Assembly (NCBI GenBank): GCA_004764695.1
Contig: SMSO01000025.1
Coordinates: 2,527,102-2,591,101, forward strand
From: Schizochytrium sp. TIO01
Taxonomy: Eukaryota > Sar > Bigyra > Thraustochytrida > Thraustochytriidae
Length of the DNA: 64,000 nt
Direction: 5' to 3'
Of this stretch, positions 20,572 to 35,500 are shown piece by piece. Within the stretch, counting starts at the first letter, position 1, and the number at the start of each line of letters is the position of its first letter. Position numbers and translations under genes: made by a program. The notes beneath the pieces were generated by a model. The model saw only the letters and a program-made list of their open reading frames with translations, was not told the DNA's origin and made no database searches.

Positions 20572-23500
20572 TTATTGGTGCGGATCCATTACTAATACTG
20601 TTTGCAAAAGTACCCATTTTTGGGGCGGGTGTAGCTTGCTAGATAAATTGGCCGTAAAAATGTAAGTCTCTGCGCGCCTCTGCGTTCGGTATACCGGTGT
20701 TTGGTAAACCTGAGCATTTCGAGTAAGATCCTCATCTTTTGGAACTGCTCGAATGTTGATGACTGGCATTGCTTGAATAGTTTCCTTGGGCTTGGATGGC
20801 ATCAATGTTCCATTGTTGGTGTCCCATGCCGCACCTTCTAGGTACAGCCCTGTGATGAAGTATCCATTGTGAGACGCTTGATCCACATCTTGTAATTCGC
20901 GTTTCGTCACTTCGGTGACAATGACGAGCTTATCAAGCTCAGTTTGGCCCTGACGAGCTGAGGCTTGCAGAATTGCTGTCAGGAACGCATTTGGATTAAA
21001 GAAACCTGAAATCCATGTGCACCGCACTTCTCCTTGAGGGTCCACGCAAAATTCTTGTAGTTGAGTAATGCGAACTTGCAAATCAGCCAACCAGGCGCCC
21101 AAGGGGCGTTGCGTTGGGTAAGACACCCGTTTCCATGCGTTTGGCACTTGGTCTAGATACAAGGCTTGCATCAAGCGCTCCATCGCATCTGTCATGATTA
21201 AATCTCCCTTAAAACCAAGTTCTAGCTCGGTAAGTGAGCTCACCATTTCTGTGAGGAGGGATTGCATCCGCGAGCACTCTTGTAAATACATGTTCTGAAA
21301 TGGAGTTATCTCTTCATCCTCCAGCATTGCGCGTGCTCCAGGGATGTCAAGATGCAAGTCACGGTATGTCTCTAGCATATCTTGTAGCATTGCCTCAGCA
21401 ATATGTTGTGCCGATTGTCCATCACCCTCCTCTTCATGATCACTAGGCTGGAGAGACTGCAACAAACTGAAGATGCGAGCATTTGCATCCGTGCGAAAGC
21501 CAATTTCAGCGTTAGGGTGAAGACCATAGGCCAATGGAGTCTCTTTACTGGTGAGGTTGGTGTGAATGTGGTCTAAGTATCGTTCGTGAGTCTGCATGGA
21601 AGAGACGACAAAACTGTTCATTGAACCATGCATGCCACCCGATGCACCACCATTATCCATGCCGTCACCATCCATACCAAAGTCATCCCCACCGTTGTTA
21701 GCACTCCCATTGTCGTTGGCAGAAGTTCGGTGTGCATGCTTATCAACATACGGGAACATCTGCATATCATCAAATAGAGCATCACGCATGTAGTACGAAA
21801 GGTACACATTACAGACCCTGCGATCAAAGTCGTCAATAATATGGCCTCCATACATGATCTCGCCAAACAAGTATCTCAAATCGTCCCATGGAACACGAGT
21901 CGATGTGTGTGCGTCCATATAGTTATGCAGAACCATTGCGCACGCAGTGAGGTCTTGATTACTGAACGGATACTGTAAATTGAAGCCCTTGCTAAGGTAG
22001 GTCTTGCGCTCCAAGAGAACCGAATGAAAGTAGCATAGCCCAAAGAGAATACTCCTCGACTTTGCATCAGCATTGTCAACCTCTTCAGGAGGGAACTGAG
22101 CCCATGCCCTTGTTAGGTTGGCTTTCAATCCCGACGGAGGCTCATTTGTCAACCGGATGCTCCTATCTAAGAGACCAACAGGAATATGTGGGCATGGGTC
22201 TGAGCTCAAAAAGAGACGGAAGTTATCATGTTGACCCATTCGATTGAAATTATCAAGTTTCTTGACAAGTTCATTCAACCAACTGGGCATGAGATGCAGG
22301 TTATTGAGAAAGACCCACCCGCCCTTTTTATTTGCATTTTCGAGAGCTTGAATCGCCACCGTGTCTTGCCCTTGACCAAGACTTATATTAGCATACATAT
22401 TGTTCTTGTCCAGTCCTTTACGCTTTGCAAGACGTTCTACATCAACCGCAACATTTGACCCCGGGCTGAGCACAAAGTAGATTGGCGTATCCGAGCGACT
22501 ATCGGCAAACACTTGTTCAAGAAGTTGATAAGAGTTGAGCTGAGAATCGCAGTCAGTGAATTGATCTCCGTTCGGCAACGTTTTCCGAACAAAGCTTTGC
22601 AAAGCCACCATAACTCGATCTGGACGTAGCGCTCGTATAACTAATATTTTCATAAAAGGCTTCTTTTCGAGTTCGCGCCAATCAAGTGGCAGTTTCTCGG
22701 TCTCCGGGCACACACTATTGTACCATTCTCTGAAGCGAGGTGCAGATTCAATCATATCTGACGGAAGATGCTCAAAGCCTGGAATTTCAGCCAACGCACA
22801 TACGCGTTGCCACAGCATATCCGGAAGCCAATCAATCTCATTATCAAGGTCGAATCGTTGCGGAGCGCGTAAAAGAAAATTGAGCGCTTCTGCATCAAAT
22901 CGATCCTCCGGGTGCCTCAACTTGATAATACCTCTCCTTAAGAGACTAAACGTTAGTTGGGCTAAGAACACCGTTTTGTGCGTTTCGAACAATCCTCTCG
23001 ACACCATCTTAAAAATTGTGGCTCGTACGGATTTAACCAACGCTAGCACCCGAGCTTCTTCGGCGTTTTCGCCCTCACCAGGCTCAGATGACCGTGCAGA
23101 GGATTTAGTTTCAGTTTCTTCGTCTCCAGCTTGTTCGTCTCCTTCTGCCAAAACAGAAGAGTTGAGATCATGAGAATACGTTGCACCCCGAAGCGCCTTA
23201 TCAAAAAAGCGAATAAAGATGTCCAGAGAGTACTGGTACATGTGATTGACGGAGGGCAATTGCAAAAGCATAAAGTAGAGCATACTAGATTCCATGGCTA
23301 CTGCACGATAAACCTCACGCGCTTCGTTGATGCCTTTTTCGGTCTGATGTCCACGCTCAACAGCCTTGGCCACATCATCTGCAGTCGCTTTTGTGGCTTC
23401 AAGACTTTCAATAAGAGGTACATCTGATAGAATATCAGGAGGCGCATTAGACAGCTTCTCGAGGAGAGTGTTTTCTAACTCAACCAGCTGTATCTTGTAC

Positions 23501-26500
23501 TTGTTAAACGCGAGTTGAAGATCTTGTTTCTCCTTTTCTAATTCAGCTTTCTCGAAGCTTACAACGCGCGCCAGCAGTTGGTCCTCAAGACCAGCTTCAG
23601 TAACAATGAAATTAATCAGCGTGCACTGCGCAAGTAATTCAGGCTTGAAATGCGGGTTACTCATTCGAGTAGTGAGGATTAATCTGAACTTGGAATCAAA
23701 TTCTACCTCGTGACCTCCGATTTGGAGGAATGGCTGTCGACCCTTGAAGATAAATGAACGTGAAAGAAGAGGCTCTAATGTTGCATCAAGCTCTTGAGGG
23801 ATATTTTCAATGAGCACAGTACGACCACGCTCAATTGCACTTAATAAGGTTGGAAGCAAGTGAGGTGAAGAGGCTTGTATCTCCATAAGCAGCGGAAGAT
23901 CTTCCATGACATCACGCTTGCTCATAAACTTGCTCAGCTGCTTACCCTTTGCACCAAGAAACCGACTTGACAAACGGCGAGCATCTGCACCAGGAGAAGT
24001 AACCCCGAGACCGTTTTTGGAAGCCTTGAAAGAGCGCACCTCTTCTTTACCGTTCTTTGGAGCGCTACCATCACCAAAATGCGTACGTAACCATGATAAG
24101 ACCTGCATTTGAGGATCAATGATTAGTGGCCAGCGAGTATTGGAACTGGCAATGATGGCTCCATTCTCCAAAGAAAAGCTGTCCACAGGCAAACCCTCCA
24201 TACCCCACTGAGCAAGCGCAGAGTCTGATGCAAGAACTGCAAGCGGTGTGATTCCTTCTGTAAGAGGTATTTCGCGAGACAGAATGTCATTGGTCCAAAT
24301 ATCACGCCATAAACTTGTTCGCATGCTACTATCAAATGCTCCAATGTAAGAAACAAAGGCTGCTGCTAGTAGTGTATCTCCAACCAGGGTCTCACGTCGA
24401 TTCTCAAGAGCCTGTACTTGTTTTTCCCACCGAGTGTTTTCACTAGCAAGGCCATTTACCAAACGTTCGGCAAGTTTTAGCCGATCTGTGCAAATTGCAG
24501 CTTCAGCTTCAACCTTGGACTTTTCATTCGTAGCTAACTTAAAATTCTGTTGAAGCTCATCCAAACGAACTTCTGCATCCTTCAGCTGGGATTCGACTCT
24601 GGCGAGGTCAGACATCGCTTCTTCACTATCACTCCGAGCTTCTTCGAGGCGATCCATCAAGGGCTTCACCTTTTTGTAAATCTTGTTATACTCACATATG
24701 TTGATCACCCAATTCGCCATATTAGCTGCTGCAGACGACTTCTTAGAAAGCTTTTCAAAAGTAAACTCCGGGTCGCTTACGATAGGAGCAATGCGATCAA
24801 TAAGGTCTTCAGGAATGTTTTTGGCATCATACTCCTCAAGACTTTGCTTGAATTTGTCAATGTTATTCATCATTCGTTTCGCATTATCCCAGCTGAAGTT
24901 ACGCTTTTCGTTTTTGATCATCATCAGAACACAGGTGGTTACTTTGTCAACACCAGCCGGTGGTTTGGTCAAGGATTTGAGTTCTGTTAAACTAGCTTTT
25001 GTCAGACAATTGACTGCCTCCTCGGCTTGATCCATAGCCGGCTGCGCAGCAGCAAGCTCCGTTTCAGCATCTTCTTCAATTTCCTTGGCTTGCTTTGCAA
25101 AAGTTTCAGCCCTGATTCGTTCCTTTGAGGCGACCTTTTGCTGAGCCTCCGCATCGGCCCGCTGCTGAGCCATTTGTGCTAGAAGTTCGTCGGTAGCTTC
25201 CTTTCTTTCTTCAACACGAGACAAAGTCTCCTTAAGATCTTGCTGAAGATCTGCTACGTCATGAGCAGTGCTGCGTAGAGTTTCTAACCCGCCACCAAGC
25301 CTTGTGAGATTTTGATGCAAGGACGTTCGTTTCTCTTCAAGGAGAGAGCGGTAGAAACTTAACATCTCCAGGAAGCTCTTCGGAGTAACGTAGTTGTACC
25401 TTTTCTGCGTATCAAAGTAACGCTGGCTCATTTCTGTCACACTGAGATGAACTTCGGCAATATGATGCATTACGTTTTCGGCCACATCATCATTTGCAAA
25501 GCCTGCACCTCGAAGAAACCGGCCTGCGACAGCAACGAGAGCATCGCGAGGCCATGGATGAAACCAATCAATCGACGTACAATTGATAAGTCCCGGGAAG
25601 CGGCGAGCTCGAACTCGGAGCGCTTCGCCAACAGGAGAATGACATAGAATGATATGCAAGGTTCGTTTGACACGTGAAATGAAAAAGTCCATCATATGAG
25701 ACTTGCTGGTTGTAGGCACACCAGCAAGTTTGGCCTCTGACCTCAGTGATGCAAAAATGCCATCTAATTCATCTGACGCAAAGAGGTCAGGAATTAGACC
25801 ACTAGAAAGAATGTCATTTATGTAAACTAAGAACCTTTCGTCGATGATCTGGTTTTCCGTAAGAAGCAAAACCACAGGAGAGTTTATTCGTAGGCCTGCG
25901 CGCCTGTACAATCCTTTAAGGCTTTCTTTAAAGTCAGCGAGTCCGTAGCCACTAGTCACTGGTATCTGTACGATGTCATACCTGCAAATAAACGCGGCCA
26001 GCCGAGATAGGCTCTGCTTTCCAGAACCACCTACACCAACTAGAAGAGCATTTCCACCCGGCGTGCCGATGATGCGTGCAATACGACAGACATGTTCAGC
26101 AGCTAATTTAAAGAGGACCAGATCCATCTTTGCTTTTGATTGATTGTAGCTTTGAAGATGATCTTCGAGGCAAGCCTGTACATCATTCATTGTAGCAGCT
26201 CCAATGTACGGGCCAGCACGTCTTGTTGTTGATCGATTTGCTCCTTCTGAAACCTGGCTACTGTCGAGGGTTGCTGCATCAACGCTCTCATCGTGGACAC
26301 CAGAGGGTAAAATTGAGCCATCTACTCCTCCAAGACTAGAGCTTGCAGCGGCAGCGCTTTCTACAGCAGACGCCGTAAGTAAGGCCTGTGAGGAAGGGCG
26401 TACAAAATCTGCATAAATCAATGGTTCCTCAAACATTTCATCTTGCTCCTCCTCAAAATACTTCTTTGAGACACCAACAATGATTGAGCGAAAATTAGAT

Positions 26501-29500
26501 AGATCCTTATCACAAACGAGACGGTCTGAAAAGACACGCATAGCTTCGTGTAGAAACAAGCGCACAAATGACAAGGAAGTGGTATAAGCATCATTTGTGG
26601 ATCGACAAAGACCTTGAACAACCGCAGATAGGTTTCGCATGTTAAAGTTGTAGTGGAACTTTGTTGCAGTCGGCTGAAATTTCGCACACATAATTTCATG
26701 AAGGTCAAGTAATGCATCAATACATTTGGTAGCCTGAGATTGTACTGGAAGTACAAAATTGTCAAGGTGTGAGGTAAGAATCGTGCCGTAAATCCGCTGC
26801 AAATCAGCATTCGAAGGCATCTCTGATGCAAGCACAGCCATGTGTCGTTGTAAACGTGGGTTAATAACAAATGAGCCTGACTTGTGATTCATCGCCGTCA
26901 CGAGCTGGGTATCCCTCAATTCCTTTTTCACACTCAAATCACTCCGATCAAACCATTGTCCATAGTCAAGATATTGCCGAAGCAGTGCGATTGGTGTCTG
27001 GGTTCCAAATTCTTCAACTAAGGGCATGTTGAGATCATCGACAAAATAAACTAAGCCTTTCTCGCCTGCTGGGCCATAGATTTTGCCTGAGCGTTTATCG
27101 ATATGTTGTTCAAGCTGCAGTTGTAAGCTAGCTGCATCTGTATAGTAGTTCATATTAATCGTTGCGCTAGACAACCCTCCGCTTACGCTGCGCAAAAACT
27201 CCCGCACGATAGTTGTCTTGCCTGATCCTGCGGAACCAACAAGGCATATTGGGTGATGGTGGCTTACAAAGCGCTGCAACATGTAGGTTCCCTGGACAGA
27301 ATCGACTGTAGGGATCACGATATCGCGAAAATCAATGTCAGCAAGTGGTGTATTCCCGTCCAAAAGGCTAGACCATGGTAGGAGCATCTGAGCTTTAGTA
27401 CAAAAGTAAAAGTCAAAGATGTTAATCTGCTGCTCTGGAGTTGAAGCAGCAACGATGCCAAATTGACGTGACGCTTCGCTTACACTTCCCGCATGCATAT
27501 CATTAATGCCTTCTTCAACATTAAGTTGTGTACCGAGAGTGATAAACCAGGTAATTCCTTGATCAGAAAAATGTCCTACCCAAGCTTGCGAAAACTTTTT
27601 ACGATCTAAAATCGAGCTAGCAGTGCCCCAAACGACTGCAAATGCAAAAAGTTGCTCTAGAGCAGATTTGCTTAAACCATCTGGGTTTACAATCTCACTC
27701 AAAAGAGCATGGAGAATTCGGCACGTGGATTGTACAAGATCAACTTTACCACGTGGTACAATATGATCAAGACCTGGTGTTTCGTCAATTAAAGCCAATG
27801 TTGGTTGTAAGTACGTGTTGAAGAGTAACTGCAGGTGAGCCACAACCCGGCTGCTTTGTTTGCAAACTTGCAACCAAGAATCCACCAAGGGGGCCCACCC
27901 TATGTCTTCTTGGTTAATGTAAAGTATACCAGCCCGAGAAACAGTTGCAGGTGTGGCATTGGTGAGCGAGCTGACTTCGAACAACATACGCATTTTATGC
28001 GTTAGTTGAATTCGCTCGTTACTTACAAGCGTCAGGACTTTATTGTCGTCCATTACAGTATTCATTGACTCGATCCAGATTGCATCAATATCACCATCTA
28101 GAACAACCCAATGGTGTCTTTGATATGGATGATACGGAGTGAGCTGTTTACTCATATTACGCATAATAATACTCAGCGCACCATCCCGCCAGTCGCGTTG
28201 AAGAGTCATATAGCCGTATAGTTCGTTACTTGTCAGAGCTTTGGGGTTAAGTACTTCTGTGACGCACGTCGGTTTTACTTCTCCATTGTTATGTGCATCT
28301 GCAAGAGTTTGCCAGATGGATGTCTTTCCACACCCAGGAGGCCCAAGTAACATGACTGAATGTCTCACCTCAAGAAGTTCTTGCAAGTTGACTACCTTAT
28401 TGAGAAAATCCTCCTCAGGTTGAAGTACCCCTTGCCGCGCCGCTCCGACTGATGGTGGCAGAGGAACTTCTGTATCGTCTTCCTCTTCAAGATCTCCAGA
28501 AAATTCCTCACTTGGTTTGAACGTATGAGCAGTGGCATGGGACCTAGGGCTGTTCATGGACGAGGAAATAAGGTGTGCACGTCGATTACAAGCAGCCTTG
28601 GCACGGTCTTTAAGACTTTCGTCAAATCTGGGCGCAATATCGATGTTCGGAAATAAATCTTCGACTAGCTTCAGAAAGATAGGCAGATCAAACGCAGGCA
28701 ATTTAGGAACGTTGAAATCTCTCAAGGCTCTCATGAGAATCGCTGTTTCATCCACATCAAGCTCTGCACGGCGCAATATACCTGCGACACGTAGTACAGA
28801 CTTGACATTGCGCAAGCCCCAATCATAGTGTGGCTGCTGAGATAGGAGCTCTGAACTCAACTTGTACAAGGTTACGAACTTGATTGAGAGCGGAGCAGCA
28901 TTGACAAATCCCTCAGCCATAAGCATATTTTGACAAATAGGCTGGAGGTCAGGTCGGATCATGGCGCATGAACGAAAATGAGCCTTCAAGTTTTCGGGTA
29001 ATTCTGAGCGCCCTGCATATCCGGGATTCATTGTGATAAAGAAACCTGTCGTAGGTATGAGTCGAATTTCCTTGCCCATGAAATCAAGATTGCCTACAAT
29101 AACTGGCGGCTTTCCTGCTGGAACTCCAGTGGCATAAGCCGCAGGGCGATTCACAGGATCCGAAAATATGCGAATAGCATCTAGAATAGTCTTCACCTGA
29201 GTTGCTACCACAGAAAGAACCTCGATTGGGATGCGATTAAATTCGTCGAAACATCCCCACGCACCAGTTTGAGCAAGACCTTTGAAAATGTCTCCAATAG
29301 TCTGATAATTCATCTGATCCGAGCAATTGAACACATAACAAGGTACACCTAGGCATTTAGCTAAATCTTTAGTTGTTTCTGTTTTGCCTGTTCCAGCTGG
29401 GCCAGCTGGTGCTCCTCCCAAATTCAAGCGCAGTGCCATAGTTAAAGTAATGTAACATCGATCTGTGAGGGGCGTGATCACTAAACGTTCCACATTACCA

Positions 29501-32500
29501 ATGTACTCGTTCGAATATTGTGTATTAAAATCAGTGATGCTGATGCTACAAGTCTCGTCTTCATCTTTCCAGTAGTAGCGGAGCTGAGAGCGCCATGCAA
29601 AGTCATCGATTGATTCGATTTTTCTTTTGATAAGGTTCTCCACGACTTCTTTCCCATGTACATCAAGCGTTAGCAGCGCAATTACCTTTGCTCGTTCTTC
29701 CGTACTAAGCGGAGTCTGTACGAGCTCAATGAGGTCGCGCAATCGGTCATTACATACCTTTAAGTATTTTTCTAATGCATTTTCTTGTCCGTTCTCGAGC
29801 TCCTCAATAGCATTTCTACATTCATCAGTCCAGACGATCTGCGAGGCAAGCTGGACAACTTGCGCGGGAAATTCTAAGACCCACTTATGTCGAGGCTGTT
29901 CTCTGCTCCAGCTTGCAGTTCGACTTAAAGCTCGCGAAGTCTCGCCCTGGAGAGTTTGTTGCATGGTTTTTGATAGATCATCTAACCAACGCTCCACTGG
30001 TCCAGTCAACTCTAAAGGCGATACAAATTCAACGCGTTCGCCATCACCTGCAACCATTGCCGTGGCGGTGTCCCAGACTTGTCGGACACTAGAAACGCGG
30101 CGTTTACTCTTGGAGCGCTTTTGATCAGCCGCTAGAGGCTGGACCGGGGCCTTACTAGGAGCTTCAGCTTGAATTTCCTGAGCAATAAAATCGAGAGTGC
30201 TGATTCCATGAAAGCAAGATCCGAGATGCGGGGTGATTTTTCTGGGTTCATTGCCGTTTGAAAGGATATCCAAAAGGGCTAGGTTGGAGACGAAGTAGAA
30301 TCGCGGGAATATGTTCTTCTTCTGATCTAAGTACTCGTTCAACGCTTTCTGACATTTCTCCAAGATATGCCACATTCCATCTAGCGCCGTATAGCGGCCA
30401 GGGTGACAGCATGCCATTTTTGCATTTGGCGACTCACTGGCTTCAATCATCAGGGTGCGAAAGTTCGTATCAAGATCCTCGAATCGCCGTGTGTCTTCAG
30501 GGAGCTCAGAACGAATATCAGAGCCCGAAAGGAAAATTGTTTCAAGAGAAGCCCAAGCCCGCTGCACGCGAAGCCAAAGAACAAGAGTGGATTCAATAAT
30601 GCCTAAAGTTTTTTGCCACATCGCCACCCGCTCACGGAAGTACTCCATGAACTTGCCAAGACCTGCAAGAGTTTGCAATTGAAGTTGATGTTCTTCGAGG
30701 ATATCAACTGTAAACTCGGCAGCAGTAATTACCTTAAAATCAGGTTGAGATGATTTGTGCGGCTGAAAGCAAAGATCGTGTTTCGCCCATGCATCCTCAA
30801 TGCTCTTGAGCTTCTGGTCAATCTTGAGTTCTTTATTGGCCACTTCTACAACCTCAGATACAGCATCAACATATCGGTGAAGCTGCAGGTCAAGGGCATT
30901 CGCAAAGCAAAACTGCGAAGTTTTCTCAACCTGGCTCCCAGTGATAGCCATAACTTGTTTCCAGTGCCGGTCTCGCATTGCTGGGGAATGCAACTCATGA
31001 ACTAGAGGAATAACAGTTGACATGTTTGATACGCGGTTGTGCAAGTTCGTATAGACTCCCCAGTTGTACACTTGGGCAGGTAAGGAGTTCTCCACAAGGT
31101 TTGTGAGACGTCGAACTTCACTTTCAAAAAGGTCCGTATCGATACTGTCCCACATTGTGGGCTTCCAGGAAGTAAAGACCTCATCGACGATTTGATTTGT
31201 ATCCCACACGCGTCGCAACATATCTAAATCCGTAAATATCTCGTCGAGCTCAATGGCCTTACTGATGTCTAGCTCAAAGAGTTCTTCGAGTGCACGCAGC
31301 TCCTTGAATTCCTCACGCAACTTATTTGCTTCTGTTGTGTAATGGCCAAGCATTTGGTATGCAGATTTAGCAGACAACATGAGATTTCCATCATTGCCGA
31401 AGGGGTCTTTCTCTAGAAACTCCTTTCGGAAGCTTTTAAGACGGCGGTCTAGTTCAGCAGACTTCGCTTTGACTTTAGTTGCCATCAAGGTTTGCCGCGG
31501 TTGTATCCGCTCCCTGGCCTTGAACGCACTATTGACTGTTGAATCCCAAAGCTCGGGTGCATGCTCAAGAAAGTCCAAAATTGGTCTTCCTCCTATCTCA
31601 TCTGCTTCAAAGGAAATTCCGTACTTGCGCAAAAGTCCAAGTGTCTCCCCCAAGGGCTGAAATAAACGTTCAACTGAACTCATGCGGGCGCGAACATTTG
31701 CAATGTGGCGCATTACGGCCATAAGGGCTTCGTCGTCGAACTCTGGTTTACCCATATCAAATGAGAGTCCCCTCTCTACATCGCTTACAAAGTCTTGGAG
31801 TTGCTGGAGTCTGGAAATGACCCAATCATGAAGATATTGTGTATAAAGGTATATCCACTTGGTCACCCAAGTTGACAAAGCTTGTTTGATTGGCTGGGTG
31901 TTTACCCTTAAAAAGCCGATGTTTTTACTTGGAACAAGGTCAGAGATTTCTACTCGAAGAGCTTGAAAATAATTGATGCGCTCGTCAAACTTTTCCAGAA
32001 TAGGTCGATCTCCCTCTGCAGGACCTACACCAGGAATATCGGATGGTTTGCGAGCTGCACGTGGGGTTTCAAGATCATCATCCTCGTCTTCTTCCACGCT
32101 ATTACTATACTCTTCTAGTTGAGACTCTTCACTATTACCCTCGTTGGAATCAGTACCTCTACTGCTTGAACTCTCTTCCGTAAGTACGCTATCGCCCTGG
32201 GGAGGAGTCTTAGCCTTTCTGGATTTCTTTGGAATGTGGAACGCAGCTGACAGGAAGGTAGCAAACATTTGATTGAGATCGGTAGTCCAAAGATATTGAT
32301 ACTCCTCATACTCATGTTGTAACTCCTCGGCAAGCTTAATGGTGTCATCCAGACTACAATGGATAGATGCAATGAGGCGCATCACAGGAGGGTCTCGAGT
32401 TATTTCTTTAGTGTACGTACCTGTTGGCGAGTCAAGGCGCTTAAACAGAGTACCAATAGTAAAGATAGAGTCTATCCATTTTTCTACTTCATCACGAATA

Positions 32501-35500
32501 CCATCCACTTTGGAGGTCATATCGAGTGACGGAGAGAAGAGCACCAGACGGCTACTTAAGATAAGATCAACTTCGATAAGTGGAAGTTTAGCTTCGTTTT
32601 GAATAACTTCCAAATCTAGCTCGCGGCTCAAATATGTGAGACTCACACAAGCAGTTTGACAAAGACCACCAATGACGATTGTGTTCACAAAGTCCACATA
32701 GGTTTTCCAGTCAGGAAGACCTGCACTTACTTTTAGCTTTTTTACTACCTCTTTCAAGAGCTTATGAATCTCTCGTCCACCATCTGTAATTAATTGGTAT
32801 TTATTCATGAGATCTCTTTTGGCATTTAAGTTAAATTCCTCCACGGAAACTGCCTTCGCTACGCGGTGAAGCATTGACGTTTCTTGCCAGCGTTCCAAAA
32901 GTTCTTCAATATATGTCATGTTTTCTTTCATGGTAGTAAGAATTTCATCTGCCTCTTGTACAGTCCCAGTGGCCTCAGTGATAAATGACTCGATTCCATG
33001 TGACTTCCAAGTCAATGTTCGCAGTCCTTGACTTAGTACTTTGTCAATTTTGTGAAGGTGTTGCCGCAACAAAGGTTTTTCTACAGGTAATAGAGAAGCG
33101 TGCATTCTATTATATTTTTGCACTATAAGCTCCAGGTTACCTGTATCCCGACGAAATTGCTCCACTTTTTCATAGATCTCGAGTGCATTCGAAGGCACTT
33201 CAAGCTTAAGAAGCTTAAAGTACTTTACTTCCCTGAGTAGGTGAACTAAAGCTGGATCAAAGTTCACAATGAGCTGATGCGAATCATCATTTCGCCTTAG
33301 CAGTGGAAGCTTCAGCTTGCTGATGGATGATAATTCAATACTAGCCTCCCACGCCTTGATGTGAGCATGTTCATATTCGGCTAAATTTGCAATCAACGAT
33401 GTGTATGCCTTTATTGTGTCTCGGGTGCTTTCGCGGTCAAGAATAGCAGTGTTAAGCTCCCTTAGCTTGCTCATGGGCATGCTTACACGGTCCAAGAGTC
33501 CTCGGCACCAGGCAAGAGCTCCTGCGGTTGGTGGCATATTCCACCCAGTTGGGGGATCTTCGCGAAGTTCCTGGAATTCTTGCTGTACAACCTCTAAATC
33601 CTTACCAAATGTTTCAAGGAGAACGACGTGCTTGTTTTCAAGCTCGTCTTGAATGACTGGGCGCTCGAGAAAGTGCTCAAAGGAGTCCAGCAACTTGAAC
33701 CTACCAGTTATTGTCGCGCAATCTTCGAATCCTTGTGCAAGTACTGAAGCAATGCGACGCTCCAGTTCCTTGATTTTCACTCGAAACTCATAAAAGTCGT
33801 CATCAAAGGCTTTCGCGTCAACATCAATAACATCATATGAGACTTCTTTGATCATCAGAACACTGTTTTCGAAATCTGAATGCACTTGGTGAACAGATGT
33901 TGTTAACGTTTTCCCTTTTGTACCTCCAATTTCAATCTTGTTCAGTTTGCTGAAGTGCCAAATGGTTTGTGTTAGGTCAAGCAAATCATGACAGCGCTCA
34001 AGGAAAGCATCAAGGCGTGTGAAAAGTGCTGCGTTCTGAACGCGCCATGGGTTTGTAATACACTCCGCATTTGCACGAGCTTTGTAATCAAAATATGTGG
34101 ACTTGAAGGTTCCAATCACACGCAGAATATTCTTCAGCATGAGGTTAGCTTTTGTATGGTCATCACTTTCGATCATTCGGAAGAGCATGGGTCCATTCAA
34201 ATATTCCATACATTTAGTAATCACTCCATTGGCAAGTTCACGCATGAGAACTACAAGGCGAGGAATTGTATTGTAAAACTCTGAGTTCTTCCAAATGAGC
34301 ATGATAGTATGAAGAATAGGTCTGAACAATTGCGGAAGGTCCTCAAAGCTTGACGGCTTAGCAAGCCGCAAAAGCCACGAATGTAAAGGGCGCAAAAAGT
34401 TAACATTACTATTTGCTTCGTCTCGGGCATCGAATGCCTCCTTGCACAGTTTTGCAAATGGTTCATTATATGTTGATTTGGAGGAATCCAGATAACGAAG
34501 AACTTTCCGAACACGAGGGGTTTGTAGTTGCTCAAAAATGGAATTAAGGTTTGCAGCTTTATATTTCCAGAATGAGATTTCTTCAAGTGGACCTGGGTTC
34601 TTATTCTGCTTCAGCTTGGACTCCGGGTCAAGTCTGAGTACGTTCTTAATTTGTTTTGTCCAAGTAATCAGACAACCTTCAAACACATGAATGCGCTCCT
34701 TTTGACGGATAGTGGTGTAGTCTTCAGAGAAATTATTACCACTAGCAGCAAGTCCAAGCCCTGGCAAGGCAGGTGCACTTGCTGTTAATTTTGGTCCGTT
34801 GCCCGCGCTAGTGAATAAACTCAGAGCAGCTTTAGCCTTGGCGTTGACCTGTAAGCTGGAAATTCCATCCGTTTCTTCGCGGCCTCGGCGCCCCTCTGTA
34901 TCCTCTGCTGCTGGGGATTTCTCCTCCTCAGGTAGCAATGCAAGATTAGGCAATGGAAGGAAGGTCTCGCCGCGCATCAGTCCAGATGTAATCTGTACAA
35001 TTGAGACAAAACTGTGAATGTTATCCATCATATCTTTGCGCATAGTTGCTGACCACGATGATTGGTTCGCGGAGTTACTAAGTAGGGGCATATAGATATC
35101 CTGGGTCACAAGTTCGAGTTGATGCACTGGGTCTACGTTGCAGTCTCCCACGATAATCTCATTTGCAAAGTGTTCCAAGGAGACCGGTCTGTCAATGAGT
35201 TTGGTAAAGTAAAGCATGCGCTCCCCGCGCCGCTCTGAGGGTGCATCAGACACAATTTTCAATGAGGAGCCCTGCTCCATGATGAATAGTGTCTGTACCC
35301 CATCAGAATTAAGTAGAGCTTTAAACTTTCGCAGCGTGGTTTCATCTTGCGCAAATTCATCAAGAGTATGAGACCTGAAGAAATCACTAATTAGACCCAA
35401 CACCCATGTGATCCGCACGTCCTGTTGCTCTTTATGAGAAACTCCCCCTTCGCCCTGAGCCCCATTTTGTTGTAGCTGTCGGAAGTCTGCCACGCTCTTG

